Of a DNA stretch of 64,000 nucleotides, positions 1 through 11,944 are shown piece by piece (positions within the stretch are counted from its first letter, which is position 1; each line of letters opens with the position of its first letter). The position numbers and the translations under genes were made by a program. The DNA is from Stratiolaelaps scimitus (taxonomy: Eukaryota; Arthropoda; Arachnida; Mesostigmata; Laelapidae). The DNA is taken from NCBI GenBank assembly GCA_019614645.1, contig JABWDB010000002.1:11259501-11323500 (forward strand), in the 5' to 3' direction. The notes below the pieces were generated by a model, which saw nothing but the letters and a program-made list of their open reading frames with translations, made no database searches and was not told the DNA's origin.

Positions 1-253
1 GCGCGCTATCCAACTACATATAACCGGGCACTGGCTGGGCTACATCGAAGCCACCGGTGGAGGTCCGAGCTCCTCTAATACTGCAACGACCTCCGTTACT
101 GCTGCTGATGCTAGCCAACAAACGCTACATTATTTGGCTTTGTAGGTACCAAGCTCCCTCCTGTCCCTCTCAGTTCATTCGTCTCGGCAATTCCTCGCCA
201 TCCTGCAATCCTGTGGTCTTCGTTCGCGCTTCTACGTCGGCTTGTGGAGCGAA

Positions 254-275
254 GATATATATATATATATATATA
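254..275. repeat. (TA)n microsatellite
   Basis: Uninterrupted alternating TA tract. It produces spurious Tyr-Ile peptides in several frames. Confidence 0.9.
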
Positions 276-812
276 GTATAGATATATACGACTCGACTGC
301 TGGAAACCGATTCGCCAGTTGCGGCGAGGCCGACTAGCAAGGTGAAGACTTTTCCAGCATACGCTTCCGAGGATAGGATACCGTCCTCGAGGATACCGAG
401 GGGCAGTACGGCGTTGACGCGTCTCGCCTCTTCGCACCGATTGCCAGCGGTCACCGGCCACCACCCGAGTTGGCACAGCTACCGCTTAAGCAGCAGCAGC
501 AGCAGCAGCAACGTAGTATCAAGTCCATCTTGCGAAGCAATGTTGGCCGTTGCTCCCAATATATCCACCAACCTACCTCAGCCACCATAGCCGATATCAA
601 TAAAGACTACTGTTGTGGCCTTCGCGAGGGCGATACGAGGCGGCGAGGAATTACGGCACACACTACGACCACGACTCTCGCACCCCGAACGCCTCTTGCA
701 CGGCTACTGCCACCGCAACGTCCGTCTGTTAACCGTAAAGATGTGTGACTATAGCGAAAAGGACGTTTACGATCACTCACCAACCTCTTTCCTTTGGCTT
801 GCTTCTCACTTG

Positions 813-841
<29 letters not shown>
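813..841. repeat. (CT)n microsatellite
   Basis: About 14 CT units in a row. The antisense reading gives Arg-Glu repeats, which are not evidence of coding. Confidence 0.9.
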
Positions 842-843
<2 letters not shown>

Positions 844-950
844 CGAACGACATGCGTTCGTGGCAGGCACCTGACCTCGTATAGGCAGGATTAGTCTTGG
901 AATGGTGGAGAGCAACCTATCTGTGTGAAAGTTTACAATCTTGAGGCAAC

Positions 951-3900
951 GAGCCTAGCTGAGGTGGCTCGATCGTCGATAGGATCCCTACCGGTTGACC
1001 ACGCTTGAACGAGTATAATCGGTATAGGTGTGAAGGTAAGCTATTTGGGGCCTTCAACAAACCTCAGTTGCGTATCTCGTTGATGCATGTATGACGTGAT
1101 ATAGCAAATACATAATTGTTAAAAAAAATCAGCCATGGCATATGCCCACTCAATGTGAGTAATCAAATAAAAATTATAACTATAATTCTAACGTGTAGTA
1201 ACAAAATTAAACACGCTCTTAATGATACGAGTGGAAACAGGTCATTTGTACAGTGGGCCGGATTTCAACGGCGAGTTTCATGCCAGTACCATTAGTAGTA
1301 GGTAAACAAGAGCGCCAACGAAGCCATGAACGATCGTACACATAACTGCATGAGCGAGTACAAGCTAATAAAGGTTCGGGATAGAACCGCTGTGTACGGA
1401 CAATTCAAAACACACAAGTGGATTTACACAACCCGGCAAACATTACATTGTTATGTTCGTATTATACAATGTACATAGACAACTGCACTTGCCAAGTGGA
1501 TGACAGCGGACACGTCGAAAGGGCATTTATGAAGCATGCACCTAATAGACGATGATAGGCCCTGAACGACGGAGTCCTAAGTCGTGATTCCCCATGATAG
1601 AAAATTCCCCATGATATTCCCCAGCCATGAGCTGGGCTGCGCAGATTTGCAGTGGAACTCGTCGTTCGTTGACGAGTGGGAAAACATTATACGGATAACT
1701 GTCGCTACTGTTACTGGCAGCGTATTGAGACAAGATCAGACGAATCTGGTTTCATAATCTAATAGAATTAATGCAACATCTTTTGGGCCTCGTACACAAC
1801 TGTACGGGTTTCTAATGAAGGTCGAAGGGTGTTTACGTATGCGTATATCTGGATAAGCCTCGTATAAATTGGCATTAATGCATACAGCGTATCATATATG
1901 TATATGTTATATCGTATTACGCGCTATTTATTCAGTCATTCATATTGAGGTATATTCGTATTGAAGTACATTCGTATTGACGGAACTGCAATTTTGTAAT
2001 GCGTAAGTTCACGTTTAAGAAAGGTAAAATAATTAACATACACACATTAGCATATTTTTCTTTGCTTCACGCACGAAGATAGTAGCTAAGCTGAGTTGTC
2101 TGATTTTCGTTATGATAAGCAAGTTGAGCGCCACCCTACTGATAAGCAATTTGCAAGAGCATGGCCAGTAGACTCAACCCTAGGTGTTACGAATTCGCTA
2201 TCACGACGAGTCGTTCTCTTGATCGGGCGCAACAATTAAGAAGGGTTTGTCCGAAGGGATCCTTCCGCTAACCACCTAGAAAGCCAAAACCGCAGTGCGG
2301 ACCAGATCTAACTTACTAAGTGGAACGAAGTTACACTTGTGATAGATGTCCACGACAGAGTCCCCGCGGGTTCTTTTAAAGACTGCCCGGAGGCCACGGT
2401 TCTGAATAACCTCCTCTCAACGAATTCTCACCTGGTAGCCACGGCTCCAGACCGAGATCCCGTAACTCAATAGAGGAACCAGCAGTATATTGCAGATTGA
2501 GAGAAGGCAGCTGACTGGAATTTCATCTAACTACCAGGTTGCGGAACACAAACGGGTTTTCTCCACCCCAAATAGTCGAAACCCATACTCGAAAATTGCC
2601 TAAGACCCTCCATTCATTCGTCGTTAAGACATATTGCTAACCCTAAGTCAATATATATATATATATACACCAGACAAAACTCCTTGATCTACGAGTAGTC
2701 GCCTATTCCGTTTTGCGCCCGCAGCGCAGGATTCGTATAGCTCCTCTTTCCATGGACAAGACAGCTTGCTAACAAACACGCTACCCTGCTCCGCTCGTGC
2801 TGTTAGGCCGTACCCTAAGCCTTAACACAAGAACCTGATTACTATCCTCGTGTTTACTACGTACTCTGAAATGCGATCAGTTCCGTCGTTCAATATAGGT
2901 ACACCCGGCTGCGCATTCCGGTAGACTGTACAAGTGCCCACACGAACATCTAAAGCATAAAGCGGGAATTTGCTTGCTTTGACGTGTCTGCATTGTGTCT
3001 ATCTATTATATCTATCTGGGTGTTTTTAACGATGAATCTGCCTAGTTAGCATATGTAAGTGAAGGCCACTTTCTGGGACAAACACTTAAGGGATTCGAGG
3101 GTTCAAGTCGGGGCGAAGGATACTTATAAGGCAATATAACATACGATAGGGAGCATCAAAGAGCACATATATATATATATATATATTTTTTTTTTTTATA
3201 TATATGCCGCTGCCCAGAAAGCCGGGAATCGGTGGCTGCTTGATGCCTTCCCTACGTTGATATCCATGCACTCATTTTGGCTAATTAAATTAGCACGAAT
3301 ATGTAGGAAACCCAGCATCGAATCGGCCATCTTCCGGTGGCCAGGAAGCGTCCAGGGGCCAAGGCGGTGGAAGAGATCTGGGGAAGAATCGAACGACGTC
3401 GACCGGTCCGGGTGTCTCACGAACAACAGAACGAGCAAACAAACTAGGAACGCGCGCGCCACAGCGCCGACAACAGTGACAACCGCAATGACAATAGGCG
3501 GCGATGATGCCGTCGTAAATTCTTAATGGAGAAGCAATGTTTATTTTGTCGAAGGGGTGATGAGATAACTTTGTTGTATCATCTCAATGTTGGGGTGTCA
3601 ATCTGTCAGCCGAGGTGGATATCATCGAGCGGCAGACGTTACGCGCTCGCTTCCTCATTCCAGAGTCGTTTCAAAGATGAGTCCGAGAAGCACTGGGTCA
3701 AGGTTCTGATTGTTGATCCTAATTTGAAGTGAATAAATTTATATTGTCTTTGAAGGTTATATCGTCTCCCCAGAGTTTACGTGAATAGCGATACCTGCAG
3801 CTGTAAGCAAAGCCATTACTTAGAAGTTTTCATGTAAGCTTGTCGCACGTATCGTGTATGAAGGTTGACTGAGCATAACGGGAACTCGAAGGTCGAGGGT

Positions 3901-4489
3901 GCAATGCCGAGCTGTATCTAGTGCTGCCTTTTCAGATTTCAGTGCCCTGTTTGTAGATACTTTGTACGTGACTTCCTTTTGTCGTACTTCAAATTACTGC
4001 TTCCATTCCATTATCACATAGAAACGGGTTTTGCTGAACGAATATCAGACGCTAGCCCATCGAATACTGTGGTAGGTTAGGTATAAAAGAAGAATAGATA
4101 CTTCCTCTCATTATGCTATTTTGATGAGATCGATATTGATGGTGTATCAATCGTTGACAGATAGATTCATATATTATAGTATCAAGTTGATTGAATTCAT
4201 ATTTGATGAATTAGTTATCGGAATTACTCATTAGAACAAAGTATACCTGCACAAGGTCCATACTGCTAGACATAACGTTTTATGAAGATAACAATAATAA
4301 TCATCTTGTATTATATTTTTGACAATCGGCACGCTGAGCTCAGCCTTGATGAGTTAAAAGCTGTGAAGTGCAGCGCATACTTTTCAGGCAGGTCACCCGT
4401 CGAACCTGTTAAAACAGTTCACAGCGTAACAGCAAATGCGCCATATTCCCAATCCTAAAATCAGCTCTCACTGACCGAGAAGCCTACAA
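951..4489. other. gene-poor AT-rich stretch
   Basis: No open frame here looks protein-like in both composition and splice context. Present are a 13-bp direct repeat (1587-1599 and 1604-1616), short imperfect repeats around 1940-1980 built on ATTCGTATTGA, a TA run near 2650 and a TA/T composite tract at 3164-3204. I see no gene. Confidence 0.5.
3164..3204. repeat. composite (TA)n-T(n)-(TA)n tract
   Basis: A TA run, then about a dozen T, then a second TA run. Simple-sequence repeat. Confidence 0.85.
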
Positions 4490-5600
4490 CGTCTCACCTG
4501 AACCCGTTGTTTCCCGCGACGTCTGCGGGCTTCCTGGGCCGCCGCTGCGTCGAGAGCAACAACAGCTGAGGCAACATCGCCGGCTGGGCGCATTTTTACA
4601 TTTAATGGAATGGCCAGAAGCGCTTCGCCGCCCAGCAGCAGACCGTTCGCCTCGTTCGGCGGCTAGCTAACGATGACAATCATTTTTCATGGCCTTCCAA
4701 CCTAAAAATTGCCAATCATCCAGCTTCCACCGGCTTCAGCGGCTGCCGCCGCCGCGGACGCCGCACCTTTCCTTGCCCACACCTCAACGCATTTGCCCTC
4801 AACGAGGCTGAGGCAGAAAAGGCTAAGGAGAGAGGGTTCGGGTAAGGGGAAGCGAGCGATAGAGAGAGAGAGGTGCCGGGCGTACGAGCGCCACCGATAT
4901 CGAAAGCCGTCGGCCATAAGAGGTGAGGTGAGGTACGGCTTCGTGCTGCCGTCGGCTCTCGCCCTGTCCAAGTGGCGTAGGTTCCACTTCGTTGTCCTCC
5001 GACCGATGCCGGTCGTGGCCGACACCGATCCCCCGCTCCTGCTTCTGCGTGTTCTGCTCACGAGGGGAGAAACCCGCTCACTCGCGGCTTCCAACATTCG
5101 CAGAGAGCAGCAGCAGCAACCGACCACGTTCGCTGGATCTGCCAAACTCGCCTCCCGACGGCCGTACGCTGCTCTCGCTGAGAAAAGCACTATAAGGAAA
5201 AACGTCGCTTCCGAGCAGGTGTGCAAGTCCCTACAGGCCTGCTCGAGCATTGGAGGCGGGTGCTTGCTGGGCGGGTGGCTCTCCTGCTCTGGTACATAAA
5301 TCAGTCGCCGACGAGAACTCCCTCCCGGCCTATGCACACCCCCTTGTGTGCCTTTCGCGTGGCGCCAAGTAAGGTAGGTTGAGTGTCATATAATGACCTC
5401 TGTGGAAATGCTTCGAAGTTGGCGGGTCTTCAAGGTGACGGACTCTGTCTAGACGCCGTGTGCCGGTGTCGGGCAGTGGCGACTTTTTCCTGCATCGGGG
5501 AGACCGGCAGCTACCATTGCCGTACGCCAATAGCGTCAAAGGCCCCGTGCCGGCAGAAGCACAGCCACCAGCGCAGCCATTTCCGCTGAGAAATGAACCT
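4490..5600. other. GC-rich island, open in several frames
   Basis: Markedly richer in GC and CpG than its flanks, with GCC/GCT repeats near 4740-4760. A 211-codon frame (5337-4702, minus) and a 196-codon frame (4709-5299, plus) overlap almost fully, as expected from low stop frequency in GC-rich DNA. Neither has a recognisable domain. Possible promoter or untranslated first exon; function unknown. Confidence 0.35.
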
Positions 5601-8180
5601 TGAATGAACATTGCTAGCGAGGAACTTTTCAGGGCAATGAAGAAAGCAGCTCCAACGGACCAACGCCAGGCCAACATGTTGAACGGTAGAGCTTCGTCGG
5701 AGGGGAATGATTACAACTCTTTCTCACTCTTGAGATGTTTTACGGATGTTGCGGAATTCTTGGCACTGACACTGCTGCTACAAAAATTTGGTCCCGTTCG
5801 TCCTTGGTGTGCGTTGCCCAGACTCGTAATAACATGAATTCCGCTGTGTCTGTGTTTACTAAATCTCGCTAATGATATTAATATGCAATGCTAAAGTGAT
5901 GCGAATGCTTGTTAAATCGGTTCTCAACGTTAATTATCGTCCTGTAATATTGTTCTTGTTATTCTTCGCTAATTGCTTAAGCTGAGGGGATTGTCATAAC
6001 TAGGGGGTGAGCACAAATATATGAACTCAAAGGCATAATTGATACCCACTAAAATTTGGTCCAGTTCGAGATCCAGAGCCTCCTTCACGTTAGTATATGT
6101 TTGTTATCTAGCCGCATCTCCCGTTGTCATCAGACGAAAATATAAATATCTGCTTATAAGGATCATTCGACCTCGCAGTACGTATATGCGAACGCAATGA
6201 TTCGTTGTCATGCGACAAAGTGGCAATCCCGCTACATTGTACAGTGCAAATTATAATCACATTATGACACCGACATCACCGAGCAACTGGTAATAAAGAA
6301 TGTTTATTAACATAATCACGCATCAAATAAAACATCATGTTTTCAACAAATTCCTTGTTTCCATAGGATTAGCTGTGGGCAGAAGTGGGACTATCCTTAC
6401 CCGGATGATTTACTTAATCTGATTCGGCATCATATATTGCTTATTTTACCGTATCTTCGATGTCACCTCTCGCTGGAGTCCAATTTCGGGCCAGTGGTTG
6501 GTGTATTTCATTTACAAGTTTCCTAATTATTTTTCACTTGACACTACTTTGTCACGCATGCCCAGGACGTTTTTATTTTATTCAATCTCCGCATAAACCC
6601 TATCAGTTTGTACACACACATCTGAGCACGGACCCCGACCCAGCATATCACTAAGAATCTATATTACGCAAAAAACATCTATAGTCCCTCGATCATATTG
6701 AGCTCAACGAATAGCTTCGTTAATGTTAGTCATACATTAGCAAAGACAGATAGGGAAGTTAAGCATTGTACAACTGCAGTTCCTTAATAACCCATATAGC
6801 CTTTACCATTACATATAGACATTTTACTGAAACAACAGTTCGATCAACGTTTCTGTTCGTATTCTCCTCTGCTTCTAAATATTGTGCAAGCTTTAGCTAT
6901 TAAGGACGAATGGATGGGCATATACACATACATGCCTATAGAATACACGCACAAGCATGTCATAGTCAGATGCACGGCGCCCCAATGCGGCGGTGTCACA
7001 CGACAATGAAGTGGCTGTTTCCTGTTGCTGCCGGAAGTTGCGGTCTTTCTGTCTCTCCGCCTCTCTGGAATTTATCGCAGATGACAGAGTCACAGCTAAG
7101 AGCAGTCTTGTATTGTAACAGGCGTGTGGGTACTGCTATTTCGTTAATTGGTAGGTACTTGGTGCTGATGTCATCGGCTGAGGATTGGATTTGTGCACAA
7201 CACTTGCGCTGCGAATGCTGTAAGTTTAGCTGAGATCGTTCACGTCTTCGATCCGTTGAGCCCGGTGGCGTGCTGGTGCATTCGTCTGCAACTTGAGATG
7301 CAACACGTAGGTGCACACACGGGTCCAGACGCCACCGTAGCACAATTTCATTTTGGGGCCCGTCCTACGAAGCAATGCAAAATCCAATACAGTGAACATT
7401 AAATGTTGGCTGAGAGTCAAACCAACAATATTTATGTCCTTGATCAGACGCCGAATAGACGTCGTTTGCTGTAGTCTCAACATATTCCACCGAAAACCTT
7501 TAAGTATTTCCCTCGTAATTTACTTCCAACTGGAAATCGCTGTCTTGGCTTTGATTGATCGAAGAATTTTGCCTCGTAATTTACTTCCAACTGGAAACTC
7601 CTTTTTGAAACAAAGAGTCCAAATTGAATTGTAGTGGATTTAAAAAAAATGCCGCTTCAGTAACTCGTAACGTGGACGTGAGAAAACGTCGTATAATCTA
7701 CACACATCTATCCTCAACAACTTTTTAGATCGACATGTACTCGTGACCAGTTAAATATACAGCTTTGCGCAGGCAACGAACAACACGTTTTGGCTCAAAA
7801 CCCAGTATGGTCAATTACACTGACACTACCCCCATCTCCATGTCGCTGTCGCCGTCCTTATTAACGCACGCCAAGGCTGACTGATACATTGCGAGCTGCT
7901 GTACTCTAAGCGCAATCGATGAATTCGACATTTGTACCTATATCCAATAACCAATGGCCGCTCCTCTGTGCACTGCGAGTTTCGGTGAATAGCTTCATTC
8001 TTTCTATTTTATTTTCTATTTCAACTCCCCTCTCCTTCGGCTCCTCCCTTCATGAAGTGTCTCTCAAATGGTGGACTCATTTCATTCTTCATGCTTTTGT
8101 CCCGCTTATCTGGAAGGGTCCGTCGACTTCATCGTATAACTCTTGCACACAACACAATCGTATAGACGCACAATGCTGTA
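5601..8180. other. gene-poor stretch
   Basis: AT-rich DNA with no open frame I can defend. It contains a 26-bp perfect direct repeat, listed separately. The overlapping frames of about 100 codons around 6900-7400 occur on both strands and match nothing I know. Confidence 0.4.
7511..7597. repeat. 26-bp perfect direct repeat, 61-bp period
   Basis: The same 26 bases, beginning CCTCGTAATTTACTTCC, occur at 7511-7536 and 7572-7597. The intervening DNA is unrelated. It is consistent with a small local duplication or a binding-site pair. Confidence 0.85.
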
Positions 8181-8189
8181 CACGTCGTT

Positions 8190-8890
8190 GTTCCGAAGTT
8201 GTGTCGTGTCGTCTGGCAGCGCCCCGTCGGATCACATGGAAAATGAGCGTATGTGTCTGTGTGTGAGAGGCCGGTTGTGCTGGTCGACCCCTCTGCCAAG
8301 GTCCCTACCCGTCGAGAGGAGAAGTCGCACACTCTGGCACTCTGAAATGCTCCGCGGCAGCATTGGGCCATTGAAACGACGTCGTAGAGAAAGCAGTAAA
8401 AAGGGGTCAGAGAAGGGGCATCTCATTTATACCCCATGCGTACCTCTGCGGACGGGCGGAGAATCGCGGCAGGATCCAATAATATCACTCCTCGTCATTA
8501 TACACACGGGACAGGGACGAATTTCGAAGGGGACGCGACTGGCCGGGCTGGTTCGGCGTTTCGCCACGTTCGATGCTGCCGGGTCCCGAGTCGCGGGGCC
8601 CGACTCTCGACGCTGCTAGTCGGGCTATAGCTTCGTATCGGATTTTCGTCTCTCGCGCACCCGCCACGCCACGGGTACCATATTTTCGGGGCAGCACTGC
8701 TGTGGAGATCGCCGGAGACATGTTGAAATTGCAAATGATACCCCCAGCTGTCGGCATAAGCGAACGACGAAACGGCCGATATCTAATCCCATCGACTGTA
8801 GGCCAAACGCGACAGCGGCCTGAGCTACGACGCCTTGCCGACTGGCACAGGTCTGCGAACTCTTCTGTGGCGTGTGAACATACACAGGTA
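8190..8890. other. GC-rich island
   Basis: GC- and CpG-rich relative to its flanks. Frames of up to about 160 codons are open on both strands without recognisable content. It ends at a TA microsatellite. Possible regulatory or untranslated exon sequence. Confidence 0.3.
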
Positions 8891-8905
8891 TATGTATGGG
8901 TTCAC

Positions 8906-8938
8906 AAAAAAAATATATATATATATATATATATATAT
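8906..8938. repeat. A-run plus (TA)n microsatellite
   Basis: An A-run leads into about 13 TA units. Confidence 0.85.
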
Positions 8939-8939
8939 G

Positions 8940-10614
8940 GATTTCTCTGTGTGCGCGCATATGCGCAATTACCTGCTTTTGAAAAACCTGAATCTTTTCG
9001 TCAGAAGGGAAACATGGAAATCTGTACGCCGGCGAGAGATATCAAGGCGGACTAGAATTTAATGATTAATTAGTTTGCATTCGCAGAAACGTTCCTTCAA
9101 AGGATCTTTCAGGTCGTCATAATGTCCGTCATATTTTGAGAATTCAAGAATACTGCCGCGTGACGCTATACAGTGTTCGGCCTTGCGAGCTTCTCAATTT
9201 CATTCATGCTGTCTTACAAAACGTACAGTCACATTGATTGAAACAAAGGCGTTGGTGCCGCCAAACCTAATAGGATATTCATCCTACAGAATGTGAGCGA
9301 ATTGCTGTTTGTGAAAGTTTTGTACTAAGGGACAATTCAATGTGGACCACTAGATCAAAGCACGATGCCATTGTAGTGTAGGTTCCTTTAGGGGCGCTTT
9401 CAAAACAGAAACATGGTCAGAGAGGGAAGATTCTCAACGACTCTAGTAACTGCCATAGTTTGTCGGTTTCAGTGAAGTTAAATTTTCTGCTTCAACAGCA
9501 GCGGACCGTTGGGAGAAGGTTGGGAATGTCCAGTTGATCTGCACCTGATACGTAGTATTATACGACTGGATGCACGTACGCCGACCGCCCTAAACTTAAT
9601 TCTAACCGTGAGCGGGGTAACTTGCGTCAAACAACCAATCTCCACACCTTCATAGCTCTCGTGATCTAAATATCGCATTGTTGTTGTTTTCGGGGCACAG
9701 CGCACGAGTGCATATTGGAGGGGGAATCAGCAGATCGTTCGCTGTTGGTTGGCTGTCAGTCCGATCGGTGTGATGCGCGATTCGGTGGTATCCGGTTCAG
9801 CTAGCACACTTATCTGTCCGGCGGCATTCGTCCATGCGAGCAACGCTTCGACGAATGATCAATAGACCATCGATCAGGATCAGCAAATAGACATGATACG
9901 ATGACAGAGAATTGGGTAGCGCAGAAACTGTAATACATAGGGGTGGATCGGGGCCACAGCGGGCCACCATCCCCCGCACAGCGGCGGTCCGACACCCCCC
10001 CCCCCCCAGCGCTTCGAGAATACGAACGTAGATGGGACCATGCTGAGCAACTGACGTGAAGTGTCCGTGGCTAGCGTGAGACTGCCATGCATAACTCAAA
10101 CAGGGCGCAGCATGCGAAGCCATGGGGACCCCAACTTCATTCCAGTTTGTGTTCTGTCCTATATATGTATATGTTATCACCGCGCCCGCGTAGCACTTCA
10201 AGTGTAACGGTGACGATTGAGATGCTCATTTTATCCAGCGACGCAGCCGCTGTACACGTGTCGCATTCGAATAAGTAGATCGGCAGGCGTTGTCGTGTTT
10301 TTGCTCTTATCGTTTCGCATGGAATAGCAACAAGAATTGTGCGAATTGATGGTTTGTTGTACAGTGTCACTTGCGGTGGTAACTTGTTGATCAGAGAACA
10401 ACGAACGATGCATTGTGATGTTCAAGCGGATGCCAATTAATATAAAAGAATTGAGGGTGTAGTTTTTCGCATTACGCGTGTCCCGCGCAATTTCTCTAAA
10501 TAATCTCTAGTCGAATCAGTCGTTTCGAAGTGACGCGGCTCCCGGTGTTGCTTGTTTGGATAATGTTATTTGAAGCTTAATCATACATGCTTATCATACC
10601 AGCAGATGTTTTAG
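8940..10614. other. no supported gene
   Basis: Mixed-composition DNA. The only distinctive element is an uninterrupted run of 13 C at 9995-10007. Frames around 9800-10400 are open on both strands and look accidental. Confidence 0.4.
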
Positions 10615-10915
10615 CGTATCCCAACAAAGGATGCTATTAACGATTAGAAACAACAGCCCTGCTGCACGTATGTATTGTATATATCTTGGTGTGATTCTTG
10701 TTCTGATCAATGTGGCTCTAATTTTAATACGCAACTTGACTTCATTCATCACATGTTCACTAACACATTTCATAATTATCGTTAGTTATTATTGTTCACA
10801 TAATTATATGTAGCATATCCAAATGGTTACAAACGAAGGCCAACTCGTCAACTGCGCCGACGCGACTAGCTGGATGAAGGAGAACTTGTCGAATAAAAAA
10901 AAATCCTGTACCTAA
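10615..10915 (+). CDS. candidate small single-pass membrane protein, two exons
   Basis: Unrecognised. An exon at 10615-10780 follows TTTTAG and contains an ATG at 10631. The frame encodes a short N-terminus with Arg, then a strongly hydrophobic stretch (residues 16-33, core YLGVILVLINVALILI). A GTTAGT donor at 10781 and a TAG acceptor at 10813 would remove only 33 nt, and the frame then continues in phase 0 through 10814-10915 to a stop (tail VTNEGQLVNCADATSWMKEN). A 33-nt intron is unusually short, so this may be two unrelated open frames. Without splicing, the membrane frame stops at 10813. The layout recalls the type II membrane genes at 40-56 kb. Confidence 0.25.
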
Positions 10916-11716
10916 ATTAATCACAGCTCCGTGATATCGATCGTGTTAGAGAACTCAGAGTTACCGGGAGCCATTACTGTTACATTTCCTGTCGGAAAGA
11001 TAACCACACATAACTAACGTGGTACGAAATTCGAAGACCAAACGGTCGCTTCCCGGAATCCGAATTCGGTGTTAATCATCGAACCGAAGAGCGGCGCACT
11101 CACTCCAAGTCGACTTCCAAAAGCTCTCTTATATTTCAGTTAATGAAATACTCATTCAATAATGCCAGGGGTATGGTAGGTATTACAGTTAAGGGCTGAC
11201 AAGCCAGTGGAACATGGCAAAACCGGCTAGTTATTGAATGTCAAAATTTTCCGCATGATTAGTACACCTGTGTATCGTACGGCTGTCAGCACATAATCGA
11301 TAAGGACGAGGAATCTTGAGTAGTAATTTCAAACCGATAATTTTCCACGTTATGCCCCTTCTATACGGAGGATTGGAATATTTATGTCTGCATCTAGGTT
11401 TACTTTAAGGCTTAGAAACATGGACGCACAACAATCACCACTTGCGTGACCTTTACCAGTGGATCTGGAGGTATACCCAAGGTCAGGTATAGGTACATAA
11501 TCATGACTCTATTTGACTCTGTCGTTTGCCAAGCGATAGAAGGCACAACCATCAGAGAAATCCAGTTGGGGCTCATCTAAGATCTGGAGTCACGTAATCA
11601 AACTCGGTGGCGTTCGTTTCGAAACTAACAAGCTGAGAAGGGAGGGTAAGTATTTTAGTTCGTACGACTGCGATTCAAGCTGACGCCATAGTTTGCTTTA
11701 CGAAAATCTATGCTAG

Positions 11717-11944
11717 CGGGAGGGGGTGGATTCTTTTGAGAGAGCATTGACAGAAGAGCTTTGTCGATTACTACGGGCGATTGCATCACAGACCGAAACG
11801 CTACGAGTCAAGTTTAGATCCGTCGTTAACAAGAAATCCAGCCACGTTCGTATTTCGTTGATATCCAGCCATGACGTTAAAAACGGATTCAGCGTTTCGA
11901 AAAACACGTATTTCATACAACTTCAAAAATACACAAACCACTGA
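11717..11944 (+). CDS. candidate terminal exon, unknown protein
   Basis: After a TAG acceptor at 11714-11716 a phase-0 frame runs 75 codons to a stop at 11944. The product looks protein-like: an N-terminal helix with regular Leu/Arg spacing (LTEELCRLLRAIASQ), then alternating polar/hydrophobic residues compatible with strands, and a polar end. There is no ATG near the start, so it must be an internal or terminal exon if real. No upstream partner exon was identified. It resembles in layout, not in clear identity, other helix-then-hairpin exons in this window. Confidence 0.3.
   Translation, partial: REGVDSFERALTEELCRLLRAIASQTETLRVKFRSVVNKKSSHVRISLISSHDVKNGFSVSKNTYFIQLQKYTNH

Larger units (their letters stand above)
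1..950. other. repeat-bearing segment without a supported gene
   Basis: GC-moderate DNA with a CAG run near 489-511 and a CT run at 813-841. Several frames are open on both strands, but the open stretches follow base composition and microsatellites, and I found no convincing chain of splice sites. It could be the edge of a promoter or untranslated exon of a gene outside the window. Confidence 0.3.

Noticed and set aside
607..915. Arg-Glu repeat protein on the minus strand
   Set aside because: It is the antisense reading of a CT microsatellite.
3086..3120. tRNA-like GGGTTCAAGTC motif
   Set aside because: The neighbouring bases do not fold into acceptor, D or anticodon arms.
3086..3271. Peptides with Tyr-Ile repeats at this and many other places
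   Set aside because: They are translations of TA microsatellites.
4702..5337. A 211-codon minus-strand frame
   Set aside because: It lies in a GC-rich island where a 196-codon plus-strand frame is open over the same bases; composition is irregular and no domain or splice evidence favours it.
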